This document shows, in pieces, positions 1 to 11,172 of a DNA stretch of 64,000 nucleotides (its first letter is position 1; each line of letters begins with the position of its first letter). Source of the DNA: Lasiodiplodia sp. COLG20 (lineage: Eukaryota > Ascomycota > Dothideomycetes > Botryosphaeriales > Botryosphaeriaceae); the NCBI GenBank assembly GCA_009801085.1, contig VNWV01000002.1, forward strand, positions 806,001 through 870,000, written 5' to 3'. The notes under the pieces were generated by a model that was not told the origin of the DNA, searched no databases, and saw only the letters and a list, made by a program, of their open reading frames with translations. Both the position numbers and the translations under genes were made by a program.

Positions 1-1107
1 TGCGCTTGTCGGCAGCAGCTCGCCAGAGTTCGGATGCAGATTGCGCAGCTGCAGGAACTGGCGGTAGCGTGCTATCGCTCGTGTGAGCGTAAAGGCAGGG
101 TGAGGACTGCGCAGCCAGCCGGCTTGGTTCATCTTGTCCCAGAAGTTCTCCTGGCTCTGGACCACTGGCTTGAGCGTCTTGATGGCGAAGTTCCACATGG
201 CATAGTCGCGCATGAGCTGCGAAAAATCGCTGGGCCGGGCATCGAGCTCCTTCGTGTTGAACTTCTTGGCTCCGGGAAGCTGGGACAGGGCGAAGCGGTG
301 AAGGTACATCCGTGAGAGGCGGTCGTGCGCACTGACATCGGTCAAATGCGCGTAGAGGTCTGCATCGAGGCCGGTCTTCTCGTGGAAATAGCGCTCAGCT
401 TCTTTGGGGAGGTTGTAGGTGCTGTCATAAGGATCGATAATGGAATGCAGCAGTTCCCAGGGAAACTCCATTGCAGAAACGTCCCACTCTTTAATTGAGT
501 CCTGGCACATGTTCCTATAGTGGTCGGGCGAAAACAATTGGGTTATCCAGATCATGAGCACATCGAGCGGAGGGAAGGTTTTCAGGGTCATCTCCGGCTT
601 AGATTTGCCCTCGTTCGTTTCACGCAGAATCTCAGGGAGTACATCCCACCACTTCTTAAATCGAATGACAGCAAGAGAAACGAACGTGTCCCACTTGGCG
701 CGAGATAGTTGGTCTCTCTTCTCGCTGTTGACCAAGGCCAAAGCAAAGTACTTGCTGAGGCCGAGCGAGCGGGTGAGCTTTTTCGACTTCAAGCATTTTG
801 CTTTCATGACGGAAAAGGCCTCGAGCAGTTGCAGATGGACAGCGCACTCCGACACCCACGGCAGGGCCTTCTCGGGATCGGCTGCAGCGGATTCCGGGCG
901 GCCAAGCGGCACGAAAAGGGATGCAGGGAGGATTTCATCTTCTGTTACACGGACGCTCGACAGCGTGCTGGCAGGGGTAGGGAAGGCTCCAAAACACGTG
1001 CAGCCGGCATCATCCTCGGTCCTGGAGTTTGGTCAGTCGAGTGCGGGCGAGCAAGGACTTGAGAAGATTGCGTACGGAGAAGCGAGGTGGAGGCCGTGTC
1101 TGGGCAT
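1..1107 (-). CDS. DUF1399 / glycine-rich-domain-type protein, 3' end off the window
   Basis: The N-terminal ~350 residues are visible; the rest lies beyond the left edge. Exons are 1107..1076 and 1021..1, with a 54-nt intron (1022-1075) that has a GTACGC donor, a CTGAC branch site and a CAG acceptor. The intron is needed because the downstream frame has no start of its own and is closed by a stop at about 1033. The start ATG at 1107 has a good context (AAAATG). Family evidence is the pair of landmarks typical of fungal DUF1399 proteins: FPPLDVLMIW followed by a 'SPDHYRNMCQ' stretch, and near the edge YRQFLQLRNLHPNS before a PTS motif, where homologues continue into a W-H-T-H-Q-L-S-P box. The first landmark lacks the histidine I would expect (WI instead of WH). 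Function of the fungal family is unknown; plant relatives are GRDP proteins. The domain call rests on motif memory. Confidence 0.7.
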
Positions 1108-3472
1108 TTTAGGCGGTAGGCTCGCTGGCAATTTGTACGATAGCAGGCCTCGTATTGGGCAAGGGTGTTGTGTATGTCTGGCAGGTCTGGGTGCGGCTCT
1201 TTTCTTACTCGTGGAGAAGGCGAGAGGCCAGAATCGCGAAGGTTGCGGCGGCGGGGGCACACGGGGACCTTAATGAGCCGGCGCGCGGGGCGCACTCATG
1301 ATCAGCTTGTCGGCACCGAAGCGGCCCCAGTGGCTGAGCAGGTGATCCACTGGGCGCTGCCCAGTACGAGCGGCGGGTTGGTGTGCGCCAAGAATGGGAC
1401 AAGAATGGGCCACCAACTGAGTGACGATAAGCTTCATGTCGAAGAGGCGCCGCAGTGCGAGATGCGCACGCACTTGCGGGAGGAGGCAGAGTCGTGAAAC
1501 GGTGCGGCGGCTGAGTGGGTCCGCCGCCCAAACCTTAGACAGGCCTCCTTTCGTCATCGCCAACTCTACTCTCGCTCCGCCGCGCACTGGCCTGTTGCTT
1601 TGCTTCAGCCTCGTTCCCTCGGCATTCCACCATGGCGTGTTTCGATCTCAAGACTTTGTCGCGCAGAGCAGGCTCAGACAGCGATACGATTACGATTGCT
1701 TCGGGTTCAGATCGAATGCAACGCGTGGCAACCTATTCGGCCCTTCGACATCTCAGCCTCTTGTTTCTGTTTTTAACGGCGCAAATCGCCCCCGATATGG
1801 GGTCTGAACAACAAAGGTAGCCGAGCACTAGGACCTAGTCCGGCTTGAAACCAACGGCTCATCGAGCCCCTTCGGCAATGGCTGACGCTACATGAGCTTG
1901 AGGTTCTTGCTCTTCACAAGGATGTCAGCAGCAGGGCCGTCTCCCTCCCAGCGAGCGTCCTCTTCGAATGGCCTTCCAAATCACGCTGTCAATGGATCTG
2001 ACTACTTCTGACCTCTTCAGAGAAGTTCGGCGCCGCAAAAGAAAGTTTTCACGGCACATGGCCCTTTGTGCATGCACAGTGCACCACCTTTTCACCGAAG
2101 ACAGTTTGGACAGCGGACGACTTCAGGACCCGCAAGCCTTGGGCACATTTAGAACGCCTCCGCACAAAAATCCAGTCTATGGTTATGCACTTCCTGACAG
2201 CTCACGCGAATTCCTGGGCCATGCGTGGACGGCTCTTGGGGACGGGGAAATAAAATGAGCTCGCCTGCCCGAATTTCCGCCCTGTCCGCAATCGGCGTTT
2301 TGGAGTGTGTAAAGCCATGACACAACACGATAGGCCCATCCGACGGATGAGTTGTCCTTCATGGAGACCTGTGCTCCCCGTTCCTCCTCGACCGGCATAA
2401 ATCCATAGGATATTCATTCAAACGGGCGGTGTAACGAACAGTTCGCGATCGACCTTCCCAAGCCGTTGGAACATTTTGTTCAGGGGCTGCGTCCGGCAAT
2501 ACGAGAATCAATCAGGACATGTCACCCTATAGGAAGCTCGAATGAATGAGAGAGCAAGGTCGTGAGTGATCTGGAAGGCGGGAAAAAGAAAGTGAGGTGA
2601 GCGGAAGGAGAGCGGAAACAAGCCGTGCCGGGCCTATCGCTTATAAAGCTGGGCGCCTCGGCACATTATCGCGTTTAATGCCTAAGGTGGAGCATGATAT
2701 GCGTGATTTGACCACTCTGGGGAAGATGTCTTTGCCAGTGAGGCAGCCTAAAACTCCTGACGCCATTTGCGAGACCGGCAATCGGCAGCAGAGTCAGCGT
2801 GCGGATCCACCCGTCTATTCGATCACCCTTCATCCAGGCACACGGCGGACCAAGCTTCGGTATATTGCACGTTCCTATACTCCGGAACGCAGAGCCGTCA
2901 AAACAGGCACCGTTTCGAGTCAGATCTGCTCCGAAGAATTCCCGGATACTGCAGGCCAAGGAAGTCCTGTGCCCGTCCCGCCGTTGCATCTCTGCTGGCA
3001 AAGAGAAAGCGGCCGAAAAAGAAGCAGGCGGCAGCAGGCTTACGCATGCACGTCACGCGGCGTACACTTCCCCGGCTTCTCCGCAGCGCGCTTCGTTTGC
3101 TAAAGACCGCCGGGGCTTTTGCGGGGTTGCCCCACGACTCAGTTTCAACGTCCAACGAGGGAAGGTGCCCCTGCCAAGTTGCGAAACAACCACTCAGGCC
3201 GCTTGGCTTTCGCCGGCTCACGCACCCCGATCCGTCATGGTATGCACTAGTCCCAAGCCCTGTTGCTGCGCGGGGCCTCCCGGTCAATCTGTTCGGCACT
3301 TGCTAGCCATACTGCATGAACCATGGAGAAGTGCCGGAAAAGTGATCTTCAGGGAGCTTATTTATACCATGCTCTGCTCTTCTTTGCCTACGCCAATAAG
3401 CTCCTGTTCTCCCTTCTTCCTTAGCTAACGACTCGTCTACCTTGCCAGCAGGCACTAGTCGACCAAGCCGTC
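1108..3472. other. intergenic, no gene seen
   Basis: It separates the divergent starts of the DUF1399 gene and the tannase gene. Open frames here (for example 2597-3103 and 2799-3428) are short, overlap on both strands and show no recognisable motif. A TTATTTATA element at 3358-3366, about 105 nt before the tannase ATG, may be its TATA box. Confidence 0.5.
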
Positions 3473-5161
3473 ATGAGGCTCTCCGAGGGCGCCGCCTGGG
3501 CCATGGCCCTTACCGCTGGAGCCAACGCCCAGAACTCGTCATTCGCTCAACAGTGCTCGTCGCTCGACCTCTCTTCGGTTCTGCCCAATGCTACTGTCTG
3601 GTTCTCCGATTTTGTCACTGGCGGCACCAACATTACTTTCCCCGACAACGATCCGAGGTAATTGAGCTCCATCAACTGTCGCCCAATGATATTCTGACTT
3701 GCCTCCCTAGCTGTGGACGTCCTGCCCAAGTCGTCCAAAATGACTTGTGCCGCGTGGCTCTGCGCGTCCCGACCACCAACCAAAGCGAGATCAGCGTCGA
3801 GGCCTGGCTTCCTGCCAACTGGACCGGCCGCTTCTTGAGCACCGGCAATGGCGGTGTGTCTGGTTGCATCCAGTACGAGGACATGGCCTATGCTTCCGAC
3901 CTTGGCTTTGCCACTGTCAGTGGTAACAACGGTCACAATGGCACCCGTGGCATTGCCTTTGGCGAGAACGATGACGTCGTCCTCGACTTTGCCTGGCGCT
4001 CCGTCCACACTGGTGTTGTCGTTGGCAAGAAGATTTCAAACGCCTTCTACGGAAAGGACTACACCAAGTCTTACTACCTGGGCTGCTCTACCGGCGGTCG
4101 CCAAGGTTTCAAGTCGGCCCAAAGCTTCCCTGACGACTTCGATGGCGTTGTTGCTGGTGCCCCTGCCTTCTCCTTCGTCAATCTGACTTCGTGGAGCGGC
4201 CATTTCTACACTATACTTGGAGGAAATGATACCGACCGCTTTGTTCCCGCGTCCTTGTGGACTAAGGTCCACGAGGACATCCTTGACCAGGTCAGTCATG
4301 GCTCGTAATAGTTGAGAAGAATGAGCTAACAAAACACAGTGTGATGGCCTTGACGGCGTTGTTGATGGCATCATTGAGGACCCAGATCTCTGCCAGTATC
4401 GCCCCGAGGCTCTCCTTTGCGCCTCCAACGCCACAGACACCTCAAGCTGCTTGACCGGCCCCCAGGCCGATGCCGTACGCCAGATCTTCTCGCCTCTCTA
4501 CGGCGTCGATGGTTCCCTCGTCTACCCGCGCATGCAGCCCGGTAGCGAGATCCTCGCCCGCAACATCCTGTACGGCGGCAATGACTTCATCTACACGACC
4601 GACTGGTTCCGCTACGCCCTCTACCGCGACCCGTCGTGGGATCCGGCCACGCTCTCTCCCGCGGACATGGCCAAGGCCGCAGCCCAAAACCCGGGCAACA
4701 TCCAGACTTGGGACGATCTGAGCGACTTCCACGCCAAGGGCGGCAAGCTGCTGCACTACCACGGCCTGATGGACGCCATCATCTCGTCGGACAACAGCCC
4801 GCGCTACTACAACCACGTCTCGCGCACCATGGGGCTCAACTCGGCCGAGCTGGACGAGTTCTACCGCTTCTTCCGCATCTCCGGCATGGGCCACTGCAGC
4901 GGCGGCGACGGCGCCTTCGCCATCGGCAACGGCCTCGACACCCTCGCCAGCCTCGACCCCGACCACAACGTCCTCATGGCCATGGTGCGCTGGGTCGAAG
5001 AGGGCGTCGCGCCCGAGAAGATCGTCGGCACCAAGTGGGTCAACGGCACCGAGGATCTCGGTGTCGAGTACACGCGCGCCCATTGCAAGTACCCTGCCAG
5101 GAACGTCTACAAGGGCACCGGTGATGGCTCGGATGCTGAGGGCTGGGAGTGCGTTGTTTAA
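3473..5161 (+). CDS. secreted tannase / feruloyl esterase family protein
   Basis: Exons 3473-3657, 3711-4290 and 4340-5161 give 528 residues, the usual family length. Introns are 53 and 49 nt with CTGAC or CTAAC branch sites. The family hydrolyses ester bonds of gallic, ferulic or related phenolic acids, generally outside the cell on plant material. The catalytic set is visible: nucleophile Ser188 in GCSTGGRQG, Asp400 in HGLMDAIIS, His440 in GMGHCSGG. Cys187 and Cys441 sit beside Ser and His, matching the CS-D-HC disulfide arrangement known for this family. Several N-x-S/T sites fit a secreted glycoprotein. The N-terminus (MRLSEGAAWAMALTAGANAQ) looks like a signal peptide ending at AxA/Q, though it is weakly hydrophobic and contains Glu5. 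Tannase versus feruloyl esterase specificity cannot be decided from sequence alone. It converges with the methyltransferase-like gene downstream. Confidence 0.9.
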
Positions 5162-5697
5162 GTAAAAATGTATCAGATTTCTGGGGGGAGCCGATGGAGA
5201 GAGCTGTTTGGGGTCATGTAAATATGATGTTCTTGTTCATGAGTAATGGTAAAGGGCTCACGGAGGCTTTGACATACATACTGAACGTGAGGAATGATTG
5301 CCTTTAACAATATGATTGGCACCCGCGTCAAAGTTTGAAGTGACTCTCTGCAGATACTCCGATTGTGACATTACTAAATGGACAGAATAGCATGCGGACA
5401 TAAGATGGGTTTTTACAACAGCAAACGTATTACCTGTGGTAGTAGCAACGCGCAGGGATAGTGCAAGATGACCTTGGGAGAACCTCGATGTGTCAATAAC
5501 TCAATTGAAGACTGATTCTATTCCTCTATTTCATATCGTGGCATGATGCCGATATTGATCCTCTATCCCCCATCGTAGCTCTATATAGTCTAAGTCTATC
5601 CAAGGTCTACTTTCTCTATTCCCCCGTGTCTACCCCCTCTTTCTAAGCTCTCTAAGTAACGAAACAAAAGGAGTAAGTAAAAAGAAAATCAAAATCT
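5162..5697. other. convergent intergenic spacer
   Basis: It holds the 3' ends of the tannase gene (left, +) and the methyltransferase-like gene (right, -). It is AT-richer than its flanks and contains TATATAG and AATAAC-type tracts compatible with 3' untranslated regions. No gene seen. Confidence 0.5.
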
Positions 5698-6990
5698 CTA
5701 GATCCACCCAATCCTATACAACTTATAATACCCCTCATCCCCCCGACCCACGCCGCTCCTCTTCTCCAGCCTCTCGACGCCCACGATGCCCAGCCTCGCC
5801 CTGCCGTCGGCGGACCGCGGACACGCTTGGGGGTCGGCGAAGGCGGCCTCGACCGTGTCGACGAGCGGGGCGAAGCGGTTGGACTTGGGGCGCGCGGTGG
5901 CGATGAGCCAGAAGACGCTGCCGCCAGCCGCGTCCGAGCACAGCATGCGGCCGGCGCAGTCGCGCAGCCACACGGCGTGCTCGGGCGCGTAGATGACGTC
6001 GGCGGCGACCAGGAGGCGGGCGGGGCGGTCGAGGGGCGCCTGTGAGAGGGCCGGCGAGGGGTCGGACCAGTCGAGGAGGCGGGTCTGCACCGGCGCGGGC
6101 GTCGTTGGCAGGTCGTCGCCGTCGTCGTCGGGTTGAGACGAGGGGGACGAGGACCGGGAGGGCGGGGGTGAAGAAGCCGGGAAGTTTGTGGCGATGTTGG
6201 CCTTGAGGTTTTCCAGCACGGCCGGGTGGTAGTCGGTGGCGACGATGGTCGGCGTCGATTTCTGTCCGGCGAAGAGGTGCGGCAGCAGTTTCGCGAGCAT
6301 GAGGCTGACCAGACCCGTTCCTGCTCCCAGCTCGACGATGGTGGGCGAAGGACCGAGCTGGGACGGCTCCAGGCCGAAGCGCGCGGGCGAGGCGCACATC
6401 ATGTCGGAAAGGACGATGGAAGCGCCCCAGCTCTGAAGGCCGACGTCGGTGTGGTCGGTGCCGGAGAGCGGAGCGTCGTTCAGGTGCACTTCGATCTCGC
6501 TCGGCGCAGGGGCCGGCAGAGGAGGCAAAGAAAATGAGAAGTTGCGAGTGATGCCGTCGTCCACGTCGTCGTCCTCTTTCACGTCGTCGTTGAAGGAGGC
6601 CAGCACAAAGGCAGCCTCGTCAATTAGCTTCATCCGCGTATCTTCGGCGATCGAGTCCAGCTCTTCGGCCCGCGCAATGAAGGCTGTCAGCCAGCGCACC
6701 GTGAAATTGCGCTCGAACGCATCCGCACGAAGGGTGGCGAGGGCATCTTCTTCGTCCCCGTCCTCGTCCTCGTTGTGTGAGGCGTAACCAGAATCGGCAG
6801 GCGTGGGTGGGACGCTCAATAGTCTCTTCGGCTCCCCATGGGGTTTGAACGCTCGGGGCAGGCGAAGCGGGCAGTAAATATAGTGCAGGTTGCTCAAGGC
6901 CGATGAGATTTGCTGCTCGTTGAGTGTGTGCAGCGACCGTACAGGAGGCAGGCTGCTGGTGGGAGGTAGACAGTGGCCCGGATAGCTCAT
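5698..6990 (-). CDS. lysine methyltransferase-like protein (Methyltransf_16 / METTL21-type)
   Basis: Single-exon frame of 430 residues. SAM-binding motif I is clear at about residues 218-230 (IVELGAGTGLVSL), preceded by the LQSWGAS segment (about 185-191) typical of the family, followed by an acidic post-I turn (ATDYHP, about 251-256), a LDWSD motif (about 306-310) and AADVIY (about 329-334), which corresponds to the family's D-x-x-Y box. These enzymes use S-adenosylmethionine to methylate lysines on proteins such as elongation factors and chaperones; the substrate here is unknown. About 180 residues precede the catalytic fold, and a Ser/Pro/Asp-rich loop (about 272-300) is inserted in it. 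Start at 6990 is the first ATG. Confidence 0.85.
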   Translation of the reverse strand: MSYPGHCLPPTSSLPPVRSLHTLNEQQISSALSNLHYIYCPLRLPRAFKPHGEPKRLLSVPPTPADSGYASHNEDEDGDEEDALATLRADAFERNFTVRWLTAFIARAEELDSIAEDTRMKLIDEAAFVLASFNDDVKEDDDVDDGITRNFSFSLPPLPAPAPSEIEVHLNDAPLSGTDHTDVGLQSWGASIVLSDMMCASPARFGLEPSQLGPSPTIVELGAGTGLVSLMLAKLLPHLFAGQKSTPTIVATDYHPAVLENLKANIATNFPASSPPPSRSSSPSSQPDDDGDDLPTTPAPVQTRLLDWSDPSPALSQAPLDRPARLLVAADVIYAPEHAVWLRDCAGRMLCSDAAGGSVFWLIATARPKSNRFAPLVDTVEAAFADPQACPRSADGRARLGIVGVERLEKRSGVGRGDEGYYKLYRIGWI

Positions 6991-8505
6991 CGGATAATTT
7001 TTCTTTCTTTCAACAGGCGCTGTAGGTGAAGCTGTACAAAGGAGAAAGGGGAACTATGAATGGAAAAGAAAAAAAAATCCGAGAACAACCGAGCCTAGAG
7101 GCCGAGGCCGATTAGCGCCGTATAAGTACAATCCAAAAAATCAGCATCTCTTGCACCGGGCAATAGTCCTAAACGGACGGCTTGTCAAATGGCAGACTGC
7201 AGCCAGTAGCTGCGCCTGCCGCATTCTGCGCTCATTGCGCCAAGGGCATGGCTGCGCATGCCCGCAAGGCACGCCATAGCGGAACTTCACGATAGGAGCC
7301 GCGAGCGGTGAGGTTGCTCACAATAGGGAGTTAGTTGATAGGGCGTCCTTGCCACGAGGCGGCTAAATTTGACAACGCTAACCTGTTCTAGAATGCCAGC
7401 TGACACGTCTCGCGAAACGCCCCGGTACCCCCGGTGCCTTTGCCGACGTCTACCTACATGAACTACAAAACCAATCTACGCCATCTTTTCTCCATACACC
7501 GTTGTTGAACCTCAATTCGCAGCGCATCGTCGAGCCCTCGCCGCCTGACCAGGCATTACAAATTTCCTCATCGGGTTGTCACGATACAACCTTGGGTGTT
7601 GATCACAAAGGCACCAAGCACACATTACGCTAACCGCGTACATTTCCAGGTTATCTACAAGATTGGGATTGGTGCCCTTCCACGCCCCTGCCTCCATCTT
7701 CCCCCCAGCACAATCAGCAGAGCCCCGAACACCTCTCTTCCCCCCCCCCCCCCCCTCCAGTCGCCTCCATCCTCGAGCTCCTTCCGCCCCGCCAATCCCC
7801 AGAGTCTCAATAGCCCAGTCCTTTCCATCCGCTGCACTTGGACGCACAGCCTCCAGCTCAACGAACTCGTTACCTCCAGCCGGACCTGACAGCGCAAAGT
7901 ACACCCGCCAGCGACCCCAAGAGGGGTCAAGCACGGCCAGGTAACAGCGATCGTCGGCGGGGGGAGCTAACTTCATCGAACGGAGCAGGGAGGGTGCATC
8001 CGAAGCGCCAAACTACCATCTTCCATCTCACCCACACAAGGCTGCGCAAGTCCACTCAATGAGCGACAGCGTCACCTTGGTGCGGGCTCGACGTCAGACT
8101 TCAGACGCAGTAGAAAGGTGCTGTGCTAGAAAGATCTCGTGAGAAAGGCGGTTAGGTTGGTCTCGGATCCGGTCTTGACCTTCCGGAGAAAAAGAAAGGG
8201 ACGAAGATACTGATCGGCTTGGGAAGAGAGAAGGAGCGAGGCGCTTCCGGGCACCAAGAGCCCGAAAGTAAAAACAACAAGAAGGGACAAGAGTCGCGGC
8301 TGGGATAAACAGCAGGACCGTCCACCAAAATAGAGAAAAAGAATAGAAGTAAAAAGGAAACCAAACCCAATGCCAAACCTGCCGGTATTAACTTTTTCTG
8401 AATTTTCGCCGTCGCCATGCAAAATAGGATCCGTTCCTCGTGATTGCTGTTTTCCCATCCGTAAACCCCGTAAACTCCGTAAAATACATGCAATTGGTGA
8501 GAGGT
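6991..8505. other. intergenic, contains a 15-nt poly-C tract
   Basis: Upstream region of the methyltransferase-like gene and 3' side of the disordered nuclear-type gene. A 154-codon minus-strand frame (7976-7512) crosses the poly-C run at 7741-7755 and is probably not a gene. No other coding signal was seen. Confidence 0.45.
7741..7755. repeat. homopolymer C15
   Basis: Fifteen consecutive cytosines inside intergenic DNA. It is likely length-variable and prone to assembly error. Confidence 0.9.
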
Positions 8506-11172
8506 TTAGAAGCCACGAGCGCGGAGCTGCTTGACCTGACGGTCGTACTCCGCAAACTCCTTCTCGTCACGCTCCTTCCTCTCATTCTCATCTTCGGCCT
8601 TCGCCATCGAGAAGAAGGCCTCCTCCAAGGCACCGTACTTCTCCTTGGCCTCCTCACTGAGTGAGTCGTAAATGCTGAACGACTCAGCGTCGACGTTGCC
8701 GGCCGGAGTGCTCATGCCCTGCGTGATGAGGGACGACTCCATGTTGTTCTCGACATCAGGGCTCGACGGAGCACCAGGGGACGACGAAACACCGCTGACG
8801 TACTGAAGACGCGATCCCGTCTTGGGCTTGTGCTTCTCGGCTAGCTCGCGCTGGCGTGCCAGGGCAGCGCTGTGGCCTGCCTTCGGGGTAGCACTGGAAA
8901 CCGCAGCCAGCGCCTTGGGAATGGCATTGTCGTTGGTGGCAGGCTTGCTCTGAGGGAGCTGAGCATGGGCTGGCACAGGAGGCGGGGGAGGCTTCATGTT
9001 GTCCGACTTGTTAGTAGGCTCAGCGGCGGAGGCCTTGGCAGACGGAGGAGTGGAGACCGGAGCGTTGCGCTCAGGCGAGATGGGCTCCTCCAAGTCGTCG
9101 GACATGATCGAAGAGTCGTCGCTATCATACTCTGGAGCACTGAAGCTGCCGCTGCCTGCAATGTGGCCAAACTTGCGCTGAGCCTTCTCCAAAAGCTGAC
9201 GCTCTTCGTCGGTGATGTTCTCGCCATTCTTCTCCTTCTTGACGATTTCCTCGGCCCGAGCCTTGAGCTCGGCAGAATCCATCTTGCCATCCTTCTTGGG
9301 AGAACTTTGCTGTTGGAGTTGCTGCTCCGACTTCCTGAAAACGTTCTCAGGCTTGTAGCCAGGATCTCCAGGCATCGCCATGAGAGACCCATTGTAGATG
9401 GTCGATGGCGATGACTTCTTGATGTGAGGAGAAGTCTTGTTGCCCGTGCCAAGGCTGTCGCGAAGCGGGCTCTTGCTGAAGCTGTTCTCCTGGTGCATGA
9501 CGCGGAGGTCGTGGTTGGCCTGCAGCGGGTCTTCGTAACCGTCCTTTATAGCAGCCATGCGGAAGCCATTGCGCGGGCGCTTCAAGCTCGGAGGCGTGTG
9601 GTCCATGGGAAGGTGAACAAAGTCATACTCGTCATCACTCGAGTCGTCGGCCGGAGACGGCATCTTGGTTCGGCGCCTCTTCGCGCGGGCGTCGGGGGTT
9701 GGTTCCTCGTAGTTGAAGTACTCGTCCACCATTCCGAAGCTACCCTTCTCACCGGGACGGCGAGCGGGGATGACGGTCGGGCTGGAACGGCGCCGCTTCT
9801 GACCCGGGATCTGCTCCGCTTCCTTCTGCGCCTTCAGCTTCTCCAGCTCGGTCTTGCGGCGCATTTCCTCAATTTCGCGCTGGCTCTCACGCAGCTGGGC
9901 CTCAAGCTGGCTAATGCGCTGGCGTTCCTGGTTTTTCTCGGCAATGTCATGCCTCTTATCGGCGTTCGTCTCACGTGGAGTGTAACGAGCGTTCCTGTTA
10001 CGAGTCCTTCGCTCCTGCGCCGCATTGCTAGGCGAAGCGATAGTCGGAGATTCCGGCGACATCGCCACAGGTGACTGAGACTCCATAGCTGCTGGGGTGC
10101 GGGTCAAGAGCTTCTTCACGGTCGAGAACGGGTTGAAGAAAAGGTTGGTAAAGCCGAAGGAACGCGCGGTAGTGGGGGCTTCTAGTTGCAGAGGCGCCGC
10201 TTCGGGTGTTTGAGGACGCTCAATTTCCTCATCAGCCATGTCTTCCTCGGTCTCCGAGGCATCATGCTCAGTCTCCTCAGCGACCATTTCGACGTCGCCG
10301 CCCATGGCTTCATCCGCATCGGAGCTTGCAGTGTCATGTTCCACGATATCATCATTCTCCGCCATGGCGGTATCCTCGCGTTCAGAGATTTCTTCCATGC
10401 TTGCGCCGGGATCGCGATAGATACGAGGTTCCTGCTGGACTTCGGCGAACCAATCGTCAGGATCCTTGGGATCGTTCTCGTTTTCAATGATGCTCAACGG
10501 GGTGGCATCTTTAAGATTCTTCTTGGAGCGGGTCTGGCGAGCCTTGGTGCTGATGTTCTCGGACACTGGAGCAAGGGGAGATGCGATGCCGGCTCTCAGA
10601 GCCGCACGAGTGCGGCGAGTGGGTGCAGGGCGGGCGGGGGTTGCGGCGGCTTCCTCTTCTTCAACGTGCTGCTCGAGGGCCTTCTTCGCGGCAGCGGAAG
10701 TCTTCGTGGCGGGCTTGCGCGCGCGTGACTTGGTGACTTTGTTCTTCGCGTTGCGATCGACGGTGGGCTGACGCCTCGACCGCTTGCCCGTAGCCTTTCG
10801 TGCCGGCGCGGTGTTGTCTGAGTCTTCGGACGTGGTGTTGTTGTGAGTGGCCGAAGCCGTGGTTGCGGGGAGCGAAGCCTTGGATGAAGAGGCCGCAGTC
10901 GTGGATGCCGGGACGGAAACCTTGTCAGATGCCTTGGCTGCGGCGGAAGGCTTAGTCTTGCCAGTTGTCTTTTTGGCGGTTGGTGCCTTCTGGGCAGTGG
11001 CGGGAGTCGGGTCAGTGGGGGGGACCGCGTTGTCGACGGGCTGAGATGATGATGAAGTAGGGTTGTTGTTGTTGGAAGTCGCGTCTTTCTCCTTGAGCTT
11101 GGAGCGCGTGCGACGGGCAGGCGGGCTGGAGACAGCCGGGGCGGCCTTGGAGTTGCGGGTCGCGCGTGCCAT
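8506..11172 (-). CDS. large disordered, probably nuclear protein (888 aa), function unknown
   Basis: One uninterrupted frame of 888 residues. It is mostly low complexity: an Ala/Thr/Lys/Arg-rich basic N-terminus with several nuclear-localisation-like clusters (RRTRSK, GKRSRRQ, KRRRTK), an acidic stretch (about 270-325), then a hydrophobic, potentially amphipathic segment around 345-362 (SFGFTNLFFNPFSTVKKLL). A helical coiled-coil follows at about 410-455 (E/Q/R-rich heptads), then Ser/Pro-rich DNA with many SP/TP sites, and a charged C-terminal helix (EEAKEKYGALEEAFFSMAK). An amphipathic segment beside a coiled coil is reminiscent of membrane-touching nuclear-rim or nucleoporin-like proteins, but no FG repeats are present, so this is only a suggestion. 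I do not recognise the family. Start at 11172 is the first ATG. Confidence 0.75.
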   Translation of the reverse strand: MARATRNSKAAPAVSSPPARRTRSKLKEKDATSNNNNPTSSSSQPVDNAVPPTDPTPATAQKAPTAKKTTGKTKPSAAAKASDKVSVPASTTAASSSKASLPATTASATHNNTTSEDSDNTAPARKATGKRSRRQPTVDRNAKNKVTKSRARKPATKTSAAAKKALEQHVEEEEAAATPARPAPTRRTRAALRAGIASPLAPVSENISTKARQTRSKKNLKDATPLSIIENENDPKDPDDWFAEVQQEPRIYRDPGASMEEISEREDTAMAENDDIVEHDTASSDADEAMGGDVEMVAEETEHDASETEEDMADEEIERPQTPEAAPLQLEAPTTARSFGFTNLFFNPFSTVKKLLTRTPAAMESQSPVAMSPESPTIASPSNAAQERRTRNRNARYTPRETNADKRHDIAEKNQERQRISQLEAQLRESQREIEEMRRKTELEKLKAQKEAEQIPGQKRRRSSPTVIPARRPGEKGSFGMVDEYFNYEEPTPDARAKRRRTKMPSPADDSSDDEYDFVHLPMDHTPPSLKRPRNGFRMAAIKDGYEDPLQANHDLRVMHQENSFSKSPLRDSLGTGNKTSPHIKKSSPSTIYNGSLMAMPGDPGYKPENVFRKSEQQLQQQSSPKKDGKMDSAELKARAEEIVKKEKNGENITDEERQLLEKAQRKFGHIAGSGSFSAPEYDSDDSSIMSDDLEEPISPERNAPVSTPPSAKASAAEPTNKSDNMKPPPPPVPAHAQLPQSKPATNDNAIPKALAAVSSATPKAGHSAALARQRELAEKHKPKTGSRLQYVSGVSSSPGAPSSPDVENNMESSLITQGMSTPAGNVDAESFSIYDSLSEEAKEKYGALEEAFFSMAKAEDENERKERDEKEFAEYDRQVKQLRARGF

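Noticed and set aside
7512..7976. 154-codon minus-strand frame
   Set aside because: Runs through a C15 homopolymer, has no motif and no splice support; likely chance.
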